A stretch of 64,000 bases of DNA from Allacma fusca (GCA_947179485.1 OX359248.1:26731378-26795377); one strand, 5' to 3'. Positions 11,516 to 24,162 are shown, counted from the stretch's first letter. A program made the numbers and translations. Notes: generated from the sequence alone by a model not told the origin.

Positions 11516-14500
11516 TTGAATAATTTATCTCTCTGGAGTTTTTCAACCAATGTTCTGGACTTTTCCAAATTTCTCCGGCATCACTCAATTATTAAAGCCA
11601 TAAATCCAACTAATCGGCCAAATGATACTGTAATGAATGCCCTTTTCGTTCTCATAAATAAAATTATCATCCCATGCATATACGCATATCCATACATGTT
11701 ATGAATACATACATTAGTATCAATAGAGACCTACTATTTGTACATCACATAACGTAATTTCTCGGGCTGTAACACAGGTAGGTAGCCAGTTGTCATGGTC
11801 AATATATGTATTGTTATCTTATCATCCTTCTCTTGATTCACTCCTCCTTTCAAGGTTAATGCATTCCATGCTTCCATGTCTGTTCCTCGTTAACGAACCT
11901 GTCCCATCGTTACTTTGGCTTTAGACGCATAAAATAAATCAGGAGTAATTTGTGGGAGAAGTACAGGATTTCAAGTGTATGCAGTTTATTTTCCCACATT
12001 GCAAAATTTTAGGATTTCCCTTCCTCGTGTATGCAGTATAGTATAACCTTCTTTCAATAAGAAAAATAATTAAGTAATCATGCGTCTATGGTATGTATAC
12101 GAATATGGCCCCCTCTTTGAGAACACGGATAGATGATGTAAGCGTAGTAGCAAGTACTCGTACTTAATTATGTGTAATTACATTATATCATACGCCTTCG
12201 TCTCAGCTGATAACCCGAGCAAGTTTTTTCCAGTTCTTGCACACGACGCTTCGAAACAAATGCCCATAGTTATCTCCCAATTTGACTAAAACAATTCTTA
12301 TTTTATTACAGGGATTGTGAAACGGAGCATATAAAAAGACCCCAGGACGTTCGTTAAAGCAAATCAACAAATGATGAAGTTGTAGTGCTGGTCCCGTAGG
12401 GTCTTCCATTAGCCCTAAAAGCATCCAAATGTTACTTCGTGAGCTTTCCAGACGGCAGATGGTACCAATAACGTATTTTCAGTTTGTGGAGCTCAGTTCT
12501 TCCCTTATACGATAATTCAATGGATGGACAAATACTCACTGAAATCAAAGGTGTAGTACTTACTTACAACAGGGCGTGAATCCATTTGTGTTCAGCCTCA
12601 GAAATTGTATGTTAAAGAAAAGACTGAAACGCTAAATAATTTTTCCATTGAGTAAATTTCCGGGAAATACCTTTGATAAGCTTTTAAGTATTATGCCTTC
12701 CTTTCTTGCTCTAATTTCAGAAAAATGGCAGGTCGATAATAGCTTCAACGTGCTAATTAACTCTTTTGTTGCCATTAGTACGCAAATCTGTCAGTTTTCC
12801 CTTCTTATCTACCCTGTGCTGATAGCTTGTCAGTGTATGGTACACAGATAAGTAGAGTTCAAAGACATGCTCTTGAAATACTGGAAGTATTTTAAACATT
12901 TTGCATACATATGTATATTAATTTGTTGTTAGAAGACACTTTTCCTCTAATTGTAAGTGTAAGGAGTAATTACTACATATGTGTACGTGCAGTTTCTAGG
13001 AATGTTAATTTATCCAGGATAGCTTAATACTTTAAAGGTTTTTCACTATTTATGACCATGTTCGAAATGAACATGTTCAAGATGACCCTTCATATTGCAT
13101 AATGGTCATGGAAGTTTATAACAGTCAAGTGTGAATTTCGTGTACTCATAACACATGAAAAGTATCAATTCCACGGAAGCTTATTCGAAGCTTCCATTGA
13201 AACATTTAAAATGGTTCAAATCTCAAAACTCTGTGAATACATGATCCTGTACTAGCTCTGGAATTCATCAATAACTTGCGATTCCTGTTCTCACCGAACC
13301 ATAGAGAATGTAAACAGACGGATAAGAAATCTATGTATGTATGTACTCAATAATTTTTAGTATTCGGTCATTATGGTTCCCTCGAAACATGAACTCTTTT
13401 GGGATCATTAACAGAGTGGTAATAACATGATTTGTATGAACTTGTTCTCGAAAAACAATTAGGCTCAAGACCTTTCTCGATGCTAATATTTCTGATTTTA
13501 TCAGAAGTTGATCCGTGTACGCCTTAGGAATTTCGTATTATTTTTGCTGGAAACAACTATGATTGTAGAATTTATCTTTGTTGACAACTCCAGGGATGTC
13601 ACTTCTAAGATAATGATATGTTTTTACATTATCATTATTTCAGCAATTTTCAAGTGAAATAAATGATGAAAACAGTCAGGGCAAGATAAAGCAATCACTA
13701 CAGTTTGCTGACTACACATGAGGGATATTATATACAAATACCTACGTAGCTCTCTACTGTGTTCCTACCATTAAGATTTTTACTACTCGTTCTGGAATCA
13801 TACTCTTAATTATAGGAAACCTTACCGGACCTGGACACGATTAGAAATGTCTTTGCATATGTACACAGATGAAATCAAAGTTGCTAATGGGAGGTTATTT
13901 CTTTGGGATTCAGGGATTCAGAGATTCAGGTACTAATAACGAAATGATATAACAGCAAAATTAACTTTACTATATAAATACGGAAAAGGGTAATGAATAC
14001 AAATATTTTTGCCACTGCAGAGAAAATGCTCTCATAAGATAAGGTGGGTCTATTATAGCAAAAGTTCACAGTATCAGCCACTTTAGAAATCTGTGGTGTG
14101 CATTCCCGGTAGATACTGCTAATTTCAACCAACAATTGTTTCATTATCGAAGGAACAAATAAGTCTAAAATAATCAGTTATTTTACAAGAATCGTTCGTC
14201 TATCAACCAGTGATACTGTATTTGTGAAGATACTATTGCATATTCCGTTTTCGTCCATATCTTAGAAATAGGCTGGGATTTTACTACGAATCACTGAAGG
14301 TACATTATACGGATACAGTGACTCACAAGGAGATAATAATGAGTACATGCAACCGTTAAAGAAAACATGGTAATCTAGGTTCCTTCGCTAATTTAGGGGA
14401 GATAAAGCACAGAGAAAGGATGATAACTGCCTATGACAATAAAATGAGTAAAATATACAGTTTATGAGGAATAATTGTGGAGTGTGTAAAAGGAAAATTG

Positions 14501-14751
14501 AATCCTGCACAATCAAAGGACCCCATCTTTTAGTCGGTTAGTTCCGGACGTAACTCACTTATAATGTCGATAAGCTGCGGACATGATGATGCACATCTCC
14601 GTGTGCATAAGATCCCCCCAAGAAAGTATATCAAATATAATGACTTTTTCTCAAATCGCTCATTAGTGCAAAGGGTTTTTCTGATAATCCTTCATCAACA
14701 AGTTTGCGTTTAACCGAAAAGAGCATCCTGTAAACATTACGGGAGGGGAGA

Positions 14752-14753
<2 letters not shown>
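11516..14753. other. Intergenic between divergent esterase and SLC26 A
   Basis: About 3.2 kb between the esterase start (minus) and transporter A (plus), so it contains both promoters. No gene is supported. Short frames at 12203-12424 (minus), 12648-12851 (plus) and 13926-14144 (minus) match nothing. A perfect 8-bp inverted repeat (GGAAGCTT-ATTCG-AAGCTTCC) sits at 13175-13195. Confidence 0.55.
13175..13195. repeat. Short perfect inverted repeat
   Basis: Arms GGAAGCTT (13175-13182) and AAGCTTCC (13188-13195) are separated by ATTCG. The alternating GAA/TTC blocks loosely resemble a heat-shock element, but the spacing is not canonical and there is no nearby gene start. Confidence 0.6.

Positions 14754-14817
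<64 letters not shown>
14754..14817. repeat. (AG)n microsatellite, 64 bp, just upstream of SLC26 A
   Basis: Uninterrupted AG/GA dinucleotide array ending 58 bp before the first ATG of transporter A. In arthropods GAGA arrays next to start sites can bind GAGA-type factors. Here the position is the only evidence for such a role. Confidence 0.95.
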
Positions 14818-14819
<2 letters not shown>

Positions 14820-14875
14820 GAAATATTAAAATAGGATAATGCCTCAGACTTTCCGTCATTTTTTCTCGGTTCATC

Positions 14876-17800
14876 ATGAGAACACAGGTGCTCCCTTCCA
14901 TCACAGGCTCCTCAAGCATTGCCTCCTGCTCCAGTGACTCCGTTTTCCATCCCTTCGGTAAAGCAGGAAGTTTCTCTTTAAATAACAAGAGTTACCGGTG
15001 CGGTGAGGATGGAGAAGTTCGAGACATCGGGAATGGGGAAGTTATTTGGAATCGGAGTTCGGTGCCCATGGAGGAGAATAGTGGACTCCGACAGCGTTGT
15101 CGCGCTAAATGCTCTAAAATCCTCAGGTACGAAATTTATGCATTTACTTTTAAAAGCTTCTCATAACCAGACTCCATAATTCAGAGGAGCAGTCAAATCC
15201 CGACAGAGCATAGGGATTTACAAAGGGAAAGTAACCATTAGCAGGGCCGAGCTTTCCCCAAAATTAGCAACTCTTAACGTGGGGCTTGTTCTCTAATGGA
15301 AAAAATAATCGGGTTTGATTATAATCCCTTCCATCGGGGGATTACTGCATTGAGTAATTATCTTAATTGCAAAATCCCTTTTTAAGCTTTTCCTATATAT
15401 GTAATTACATACATATGTATAGATACATATGTACATAGGCCACTGAGTTGTTCCCTCATTTATTTACATTATTTATAAACACGATTCCTGGGCTTGCAAT
15501 TTACAATGTCATTGGTTTGAATTCAGCAAGGAAAACCTTCAGAAGGTTTTCCCCATCATCAAGTGGGCACCGGAGTACTCAAGAAAGAAGATGGTGTCGG
15601 ATATAATTGCTGGACTCACGGTTGGTTTAACCATTCTACCACAAGGATTGGCTTACGCCACCGTGGCTGGACTACCACCTGTTGTAAGCCTTGATAATAA
15701 TCAGACATGAAAGGATGGATTTAAAGTGTGGACGCAAAGAGCTATGGAAGGATTTTATTTTGTACCGTACCCTATGTATGTATGTATGTACATATATGCG
15801 TATTTTCTCTCTTTTTATAACAATAGTATGGACTGTACTCGGGCTTCGTGGGTTGTTTCGTCTATATTCTATTTGGCGGAACTCAAGCTATTACCATTGG
15901 ACCCAATGCCATACAATGTATTCTTACCTGGAAGTTCACTAATGGGAAACCACCGGAGTATGCTGTTTTTCTCTGCTTCTGTTCGGGAGTAATTTTCATG
16001 CTCATGTACTTTTTGCGTTTAGGTAATCAAATTATTTACAAACTACCGGAACATCATGAGCTCAATGGATTATTGTCCATTGATTCCATTCCAAATATTT
16101 AAATGGGTGAAAATGCTTTTTTGGAATAGGATTCATTGCAAATTTCATCTCAACACCCGTGATAAGTGGGTTTACATCAGCAGTGGCTTTAACCATCGTT
16201 TCGACACAACTCAAAGGATTACTGGGCTTGCAGTTCCCACAGGAAGGGTTTTTACCTACGATTGAAGGCACGATTGAGAATTTCAGTAAAATTCACACTG
16301 CTGATGCCCTTTTAAGCCTGGTTTGCTGTTTGACGCTTTTCTTTCTAATGGTAAAATTTTTACAGAAGCTATAGGTAATTACCTTTTAGAATCATAAATA
16401 ATTATACGGACAAAAATGTAAGGGGATGTTTCCTTTCAGAAACTGCAATTCATTTTCCGGTTCATTGGGAAGCGCTACCCGTCCATAGATTATGCTTTGT
16501 GGTTTATTGCAACCTCGAGAAATGCAATAATTATAATTGCATGCACGGTGATGGTAGCGGTAAAGCATCCGAATCATCCTTATTCAATTGTGGGTGAGTC
16601 AGAATCATAATATGGAAGTTTCTTCTTGTAGGGAATATCTGTATGTGTAAAGCTGACATTGACTTACAGCCTAGTGTCATCCTATAGTAGCTAGCTATTT
16701 AAAATGGGGATATACATAAGACCTTGATGCTATGGGAATACAATAACTGAAGAAATATTTGAGCAGGTCATATAATTCCCGGACTACCTGAAGTGAAGCC
16801 CCCGCCGTTCTCTATTTATAACCCACAGGAGAACAGAACCCATTACATCGGGGAGATCCTGTCGGAGGAATCGGCTGGAATAATTATTTTACCTTTGCTC
16901 GGTTTAATGGGACATATGACCATTGCTAAGGTAATTGTCCGTAAATTTAATTCAGATTTAATATTCGGGAAGTGTACATACAATGTGGGCTTCACTGGTA
17001 TGAAAGCCGTGTGGGAACGGAATCTCATGCAAGGTGCTCTTGGTTTCTAATATCCGTAGGCTTTTGCGGGATCAGCGAGAGTTGAAGCATCTCAAGAGAT
17101 GTTGTCCATAGGAATTTCCAATTTAATTTCCAGTTTTTTCAGTTCTATGCCAATTGCTGGCAGTTTCTCAAGGACAACTGTCAATGCCATGAGTGGAGCG
17201 GAGTCTCCAGCGGGTAGGGAAATAATTCAAGTGAAATTGCAAAGTCCGATAAAAAGCCACAACATTTCTTTGGATTTTGAAAGGATTCATTTGCATTTAG
17301 GTGGTTTCGTGACTGGAATGATGGTTATTCTGGCCCTTCAATTCTTGACACCGTATTTTTTCTACATCCCAAAAGCCAGTCTGGCCTCCGTTGTCTGTTG
17401 CTCCGTCATTTTCATGGTCGATTTAAAAATCATTCGTCCGATGTGGAAGTCTAAAAGTAAGATAAGCACTCTCTCCCAGCACAATAGCCCTGCTCGGATG
17501 ATAGCTTCAATCATAAAATTATTCATAGGATTCTATCTCCACGTAAATCTTACAAACTGACCACTGAATATCGTGTAAAATGTCATCGTAAATTTACAGA
17601 AATGGACCTTATCCCTTGGGCACTAACCGTCTTGGTGACGCTATTTGTGGGCTTGGAATTTGGAATAGGCATTGGTTTAGTTATAAGTGCCATGTTCCTC
17701 CTCTACTATGCGGCCAGGCCTAGAGTCCGAATTCTGAAGGGATTCGTAAGTTCTTGTCCTTCTCTTTCCTATACCTAATACGTATGTACAGATATGTACC

Positions 17801-18576
17801 TTCGGAGCAAAATAAAAAAAAAGAGCTTGTAATAAGGAATTTTTTTTGACAATATGTCAGGATGCTAAAAGATCCCCAATTTTTTTTTACAGACTACGCG
17901 TAACTCCCAGTTCATTTTAGTTCAACTTGATCGATCACTTACGTTTCCTTCCGTTGATTACATTACGGACGTCGTTGGGAAGGCTGCCCTGCGTTACGGA
18001 AATAAAACGACCCCAATTGTTATCGATTGTCATCACATTCAATTTGCTGACTTTACAGCAGCTACGGTAAGGATGAGGCTCAATTTTAAACACAAATCTT
18101 CCTTTCGATGTAACTATACAGTACTGAGGAATCCCGTGGCATTTGTTGATTGAATCGATTATATGCCACCATTACGCAGTAATCATTACTGTTTCATTGT
18201 TTTCCTCTTGAATGTTCCAGGCCATTAGTGACATGGTGTTCAACTTCAGTCAGTTCCAGTACACAATCGTGTTCTGGAAACTCAAACCCTCCATTTTAAG
18301 GATAGTTAGCAACGTCATGGCCGACAGTGGTAACGAGTTCCGTCACTGTGTCACTGAGCATGAACTCGAACAGACTGTTGATAGTAAGTGTCCATAAGTC
18401 GCTTATCTTGTAGGACTGATTCTGAGCTTCCTAAATCTCTAAAGTCTCTTGAGTGGGTCCAGGTAACTTAACCCAATCTTTCTTTCCCACCAGGGCTAGC
18501 AACATGCGAGCAGCTCGAAGACGTCACTACGGATGGGAGCAATGAGATTCGGGCTAGGAGGGAGATCCGATCATAA
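14876..18576 (+). CDS. SLC26A11-like sulfate/anion transporter, copy A
   Basis: Twelve exons: 14876-15126, 15527-15683, 15827-16022, 16130-16350, 16440-16593, 16767-16930, 17060-17213, 17301-17456, 17600-17745, 17893-18066, 18221-18383, 18494-18576. All introns are GT-AG and in phase, giving 672 aa. An in-frame ATG at 15068 (CCCATGG) would give 608 aa, close to the roughly 606 aa of human SLC26A11. Either start could be used, and the longer frame adds a Ser/Gly-rich cytoplasmic tail. Landmarks: GLTVGLTILPQGLAYA (TM1, about 104-119), signature PPVYGLYSGFVGC (about 134-146), FISTPVISGFTSA, GSFSRTTVNAMSG (about 416), YFFYIPKASLA. A C-terminal STAS domain (about 534-645) contains VIDCHHIQFADFTAA. 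It should be a 14-TM anion exchanger or channel for sulfate, chloride or oxalate in a plasma or organelle membrane. Copy B lies 0.9 kb downstream on the same strand. A poly(A) signal AATAAA is at 18614-18619. Confidence 0.95.
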
Positions 18577-19472
18577 GATCAAAATTTTTACCAACTTACT
18601 TCTAAGAAACAGCAATAAATTATTATTTTTGAGTATCAGAATCAGCAAGGAGTACGCCACGAAGCTTTGATCCCTTTTTATTAAATTATTTACAATAATA
18701 ATAATTATTTTAAAAATATACTTGAGAGATCCTGCTCTTACTATTACTATGAGTCTCACTTTATTGTTACTACTACTATGAACTTGTTATATTCATTCAG
18801 ATAAAAGCTACTTATGACATTACTGATCCTGAGGAGTGTCTCCGGCTCAAGTTGTATTGATGATCCATATAGATATACAAATATATGCTCAGGGAAACTG
18901 TCTACTTGGAAATGCATGAATGCGTATATATGGCTTCACCCTGTGACGTCGTGACACTTAATAGCCAACATTAGCATCCGTCTTACAGGCAATTGTCCTA
19001 GAGAATTTAGAGTATTAACATTATTAAAATTTTGTGTCACTTATTAGTCATGCATGTGTAAGATATTGGGGGCGAGGGGAAAATCGAAAGCTCGACTTAT
19101 TAATACTAATCAGTACGAAACTTTAAATAGCGTAAAGTCCATGAAGAAACTTAATTTAATCATAACATCAACATCTACGACTAAATAATGAGTTTGGTAA
19201 CACACCCATGCCTCTTTGTAATGTATTGCTAGAGTATTGTGCAATGTGTGAGCGTATGGGAAACAATACTAGGGAATTTTTAAGACGTCCAGGCTTCATT
19301 TCCTTTTGCCTTACTATTATTCTTCACTTCTTTAAACAAACTGTTCCCAAACTCATCTAACTTCCAGTCTGCCCCTGTAAAACCTTCAATGTTTCAAAAG
19401 AGATCAAAGTTCTAGGTTTTAGAAAACCTTTTCAAACAGTTCCTTCAAAGTCTGACACTGCCCCGTCGCATT
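18577..19472. other. Intergenic between SLC26 copies A and B
   Basis: Contains the 3' end of copy A (AATAAA at 18614-18619) and the promoter and leader of copy B. I see no other gene and no strong TATA box. The 896-bp spacing leaves room for an independent promoter, so the copies need not be co-transcribed. Confidence 0.6.
18614..18619 (+). terminator. Poly(A) signal of SLC26 A
   Basis: Canonical AATAAA 38 bases after the stop codon of copy A. It is the first such hexamer downstream and sits where cleavage would be expected. Confidence 0.6.
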
Positions 19473-22400
19473 ATGAAGACGACACTTCTTCACTCAAACA
19501 GTGCCTCAAGTTTAACTTCCGTTCCTTCCAGGCCACAGCTACCTGGTGTTTCTTCTAATGGAGACTTGGAAGGTATCGGGAAATCCGAGTCGAAAAACAA
19601 CTGCTGTCAAAAGGCCTTTAGGTAATTTAGACATCTTTGTGCGTGGTGAACTGGTATGTTCATACGTAGTTTTCCTAGAATACTTAATAATTCTTTAGCT
19701 CTAGACTTCTCGCTAAATGATTTGGGTTAGTATGTATGATTGAGGGGGGTCTGTATCAGGGCACATTTAAGGATAGGTATGTACTCTCACATCCACTAAT
19801 TATATAACTTACGAATGATAAGTTACCATACCAATTGATGAGAACTGCTCGTGGCATGCGGTAATCGCATTGAACTTTAAGCTCTTTTTGTTGTTCAAGG
19901 CTGAAGAATTGAGCAGTTAGTTTGCTCGAGACCATTAGAGCTTCTGAGGTCTGACTTCCAGAAAGCAATGCTTCAGTTCATAAGATATCCCCCTAATAAC
20001 AGTGTATACGTGAGGCTAAATAACACTAAACTCTAGCTTTAGTGGCACACTGAATAATACTCTGCTATTTTATTTTTACGTGGCTCTAATAAGAATATGG
20101 TACTAATAGAACGAGATGGAATACAAACATGTACATACCTGATGTTAGTATTTTATAGGTATTCTGTTCTACCCAAAATTACGAAATAGACCTTTGGTCA
20201 TACAGTCTCAAGTCTTTATTAGACGTTTCAGTTGTTACAGCATCATCAATAATTTCTATGTCATTGCTAGTGGGACTCAAGGTAATTAATATGTGTGCGT
20301 ATGCAATTGCTTTAAATTACTTTTTAATGGATGTCATGCAGGGATTATCAAGGGATAAATTAAAATGGAAATGTAACTGAAAATCCCGACATATTGATAC
20401 GTGAACGCACAATCGGATACTTTCTCTATACATATTACGAAAGTGTATTTTTGTTATCTGTAGGAGAAAGAACCTAGAGAGAGTATTACCTGTCATGAAA
20501 TGGTTACCACAATATAACCCGAAAAAAGCGGTTGCAGACTTAATTGCTGGTGTCACGGTCGGCTTCACGATTTTACCACAGGGTTTGGCATACGCCACTA
20601 TTGCGGGTCTACCACCAATAGTAAGTTGTAGAGCAGGCTAAAGGTACAAGCCTGTCTGTAATTATTTGAAAGTAACAATGCTCTCTCTCTCCACATCACT
20701 TCGAATCAATTAAAATTGAGCGGAATGAAATCCACTCGTTTGGGGCAGATGGAAATTTCTGGGTTTTATTTTTTTCTATGTCATAATTGATATTTGTGTT
20801 TACAATTAGTATGGGCTGTACTCCTCATATGTGGGATGTTTCGTCTATATTTTGTTCGGGAGCACAAAGGAAATCACAATCGGACCAACAGCCATTCAGT
20901 CCGTCTTAACGTATAAGTACACTGCGGGTAAACCACCGGAATACGCGATTTTCCTGGCTGCTGTCACGGGCCTTGTGACCATGTTCATGGGAGTCTTCCG
21001 ACTTGGTAAATCCCACATGGCCATTTATCTCTATAGTCTCCAGAGAGGCATTAAATTTCGGGAAGTAGTAGTAGTAGTACAGTAGTAGTAGCCAGGGCCG
21101 GAGAGGTGTCCGTTTGTGAAATTGTATTTTCCCCTTTACCGGACTATTTACCCCGGATCCGCTCTTTAAATATTTAACATTCATGAGTATACACCTTCCC
21201 CTGTCATATATACACTCGTTGTAAATGGGAGCCGTAAAGTTTGATTAGGATTCAATTAACTCTACTCCTTGTCAAGGTTTCATTGCCAACTTTATTTCTC
21301 GACCGGTCATCAGCGGCTTCACCTCCGGTGTCTCAGTCACCATCCTGGCTTCACAATGCACACAACTCTTCGGCTGGGACCTGGAGACAGAGCAGTTTTT
21401 CCCTATTTTGAGAGGTCTAGTTGAGCAACGAGTAATTAAGCATTGGGATGCTATTTTGGGAGCGATTTGCATCGTTTTTATTTTAATTCTTCAAGTGAGT
21501 TTCTTCCATAGTCCGAACACCACATCCGAACATGTTGTAGTTACTCGCATGCGTGAATGTGACATTTTTATTTTGCTAATTATCATATGTATGTATATGT
21601 TTGTGTATATACCTAGTGACAACAACAGCAGTACGTGCTGGTAAGCTTATTGGAAGCTCCATGGTCATATTAATTTTGTTTGTGTATTATAGAAACTTCA
21701 ACTTCTACTTTCACCCATACTGCGGGAAAGACCGCATCTGGATAAAGGCATATGGTTTTTTTCAGCAGCTAGAAGTGCCATGGTTTTAATTGCATGCTCT
21801 ATACTGTGTTATGTAATCGATCCTCCAAATCCGAAAGATCGGCTGTTTACTCTCATCCGTAAGATATTTGTTGATTTTATATTTCAATTAATTACAGACA
21901 TGTAAGTATATAATTATATATCTATTTGTAGGACTATCGTAGGAGGGATAAAATGTGGAAGTTAATTTTGATGTGAGTAAACATTTGGTGGGAGTTGAGC
22001 TTGAGCAATCGGTTTAATTTGTTTAGAAATCGGAGATAATGGAAACATTACATCCGGCATTCCCTTCCCGAAGCCACCACCAATGTCAATATTTGACCCC
22101 AGAACCAACGTTACTCACTCCTTCACGGAAATCCTCAAAGATGAAGCGTCGGCTTTGATTGTGCTGCCCTTGCTGGGTGTGTTGGGACACATTACCGTTG
22201 CAAAGGCCTTTGCGGGTACGAAGAGGGTCGACAACTCACAGGAGATTCTGTGCATTGGAATAACTAATAGCATCTCTTGTTTCTTGAGTGGGTTCGCTGT
22301 CGGGGGAAGTTTTTCTAGAACAACTGTTAATGCTTTCAGCGGAGTGGAGTCGCCTATGGGTATTGTAAAACACTGGATTCAATTTCATAAAATGATTTGA

Positions 22401-23999
22401 GTTTGACTGGGTGTATAAAAGATTGTTGGAACATGATTTATGAACTGCTAAACTTGCTCTCTCTCTCTCTCTCTCTCTCTCATTCTTCCTGACAGGTGGA
22501 CTTTACACTGGACTCCTGGTATTGCTCTCACTCCAATTCTTGACGCAGTACTTTTACTTTATTCCCAAAGCCAGTTTGGCCGCTGTCATCATATGCTCGG
22601 TCATTTTCATGATTGACTGGGACATTATTCTTCCCTTATGGCGATCCAAGCGTAAGTTTCTCCATTACTTACGGCACTGATTGTGAAGTTCTATTAATCA
22701 TTCCATACAAACAATAGTACTCAACACTCCAAATGATGAAAAAGCTCGTGGGTTCCTTCCACACAGTACATGAAGGTAAATACTACACTGAATTTACCTA
22801 TTCCTTCGTTTCTTTTTATTTATTTATTAAGGAACGGACTTAATCCCACTCACTGTCACATTTGTGGTTACAATCCTGGTGGGTCTTGATTTTGGGATTC
22901 TAACGGGCTTAGTCATCAGCACACTTAATCTCTTGTACAATGCCGCTCGACCTAGATTTAAAGTCCTTGAGGCTGAGGTATGTATGTGCTCCTGTAGTGG
23001 TAAACATTCTAAAAGGATTAATTATTTACATAGTAATATTTATTTTAATTACTCTATCCAACACATAAGATCTAGATCGGAGGACAGAGTATTAGCATTC
23101 TTGAAAGCTCTTAATGGTACTCAGTTATCTTGAATTTTTCTATTGGTACTTGTGTCGTTGGCAAGGGTAGACTAGCCACGTAGGGAACAAGTTTATCCTT
23201 ATAGTTTTGGACCGGTCGTTAACGTTCCCCTCTGTGGATTACATCACTTACGAGATAAACAAATCTGTGATGCGCTTTGGAAACAAGTCAACTCCAGCAG
23301 TGATTGACTGTCATCATATTCAGTACACGGACTTCACAGCTGCAGAGGTACGACATTAATTTTGGTAATATACTGAATGCTTTTTAAGCCAACAATTTAC
23401 CTTGATTTTGTAGATTTTATAAAAGAAAAATTATAATTGAATCCAAGCTCCGGGAAAAACTATAAATTTTTTTGAGTATCTATATATGTTGCCGCAGTGG
23501 GACGTTTTATTACTTATTTTAATTATGGTTGTAAAGTATTTTCTGTACTAATTTTAATGCTTTTTGCCCGCCCACAGGCCATGAAAAGTCTTTTGGAAAG
23601 CATGGCGGACCAAGGCTACCATTTAATTTTCTACAGACTAACACGCTCCATGCTGCAGATCGTCAAGGGTGTGATGCATGATGCAGCGTCTCATTTTGTC
23701 CACTGTGATACGGAAGCTGACCTTGAGGCCTTGATCGATGGGAGCCTTACCCGCGTTCGCACAACTGTATGTCGTCAATAAAAAAAATTCCCCTTATTTA
23801 TCCACACGTCCTGAATCTAATAATGGAAATGAGTGTCTTGCTGTGATTTGATACAAAAAAAAATCATTAATTACCTTTTCTTAACGATTCTGCTCAGGAG
23901 GAGAGCGGTATTGGGCGATCAATAGCGGCTTCATTGAAATCTCTCATGAAAACAGACCGGGAGCCCAGGATAAAAAGGAGAGGGAGCGTTTTCGAGTGA
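19473..23999 (+). CDS. SLC26A11-like sulfate/anion transporter, copy B
   Basis: Eleven exons: 19473-19621, 20464-20620, 20810-21005, 21277-21494, 21693-21858, 22027-22359, 22496-22651, 22832-22977, 23171-23347, 23578-23766, 23898-23999. All introns are GT-AG and in phase, giving 662 aa. The first exon (MKTTLLHSNS to CCQKAF) is recognised by its phase-2 donor and by a Cys pair just before the first amphipathic helix, as in human SLC26A11. Landmarks: GVTVGFTILPQGLAYA, PPIYGLYSSYVGC (about 100-112), FISRPVISGFTSG, GSFSRTTVNAFSG, YFYFIPKASLAA. A STAS domain (about 508-629) has VIDCHHIQYTDFTAA. The C-terminus is basic (RIKRRGSVFE) and contains an RRGS kinase-type site absent from copy A. Seven or more exons match copy A in length and phase. 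Copy A's intron after AK is missing here, so exon 22027-22359 equals two exons of A. Predicted role as for copy A; the diverged tails suggest different regulation or location. Confidence 0.95.
21065..21091. repeat. (GTA)n trinucleotide array in SLC26 B intron 3
   Basis: Imperfect GTA/TAG trinucleotide repeat within the intron after exon 3 of copy B, 60 bases past the donor. Too far from either splice site to affect recognition directly. Confidence 0.85.
22457..22481. repeat. (CT)n array forming the polypyrimidine tract of SLC26 B exon 7
   Basis: Twelve CT units lie 14 bases upstream of the GACAG acceptor that opens exon 22496-22651. The array acts as the polypyrimidine tract of this acceptor, so changes in its length could alter splicing efficiency. 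Confidence 0.9.
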
Positions 24000-24156
24000 A
24001 GATAAGTTATTTTTTCTCGGAATGCTTCCTCGACATGATACTTCCCAATAATTTCGTATCCAATTTCCTCCATTTATTATGCAACGACTCCTCCTCACGC
24101 TTATCTTACAAAAGTCAAAGTCCTAGGAAATCAAAAATCATTCTATTTTTAATGGA

Positions 24157-24162
24157 AATAAA
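24157..24162 (+). terminator. Poly(A) signal of SLC26 B
   Basis: Canonical AATAAA about 158 bases after the stop codon of copy B; the likely 3' end signal. Confidence 0.55.

Noticed and set aside
12203-12424. Minus-strand 73-codon frame upstream of the esterase
   Set aside because: Some coding flavour, but no family, no splice partner and no promoter.
14737-14988. Minus-strand frame with a long Leu-Ser run opposite the first SLC26 A exon
   Set aside because: It is a shadow of the GA array and of exon 1 on the other strand. The same artefact explains Leu-Ser or Arg-Glu frames at 25325-25697, 27657-27857, 47056-47352, 54653-55015 and 63329-63749.
19756-19968. Minus-strand frame inside intron 1 of SLC26 B
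   Set aside because: Looks somewhat protein-like (FSLEQQKELKVQ) but has no domain, start context or partner exon; treated as chance.
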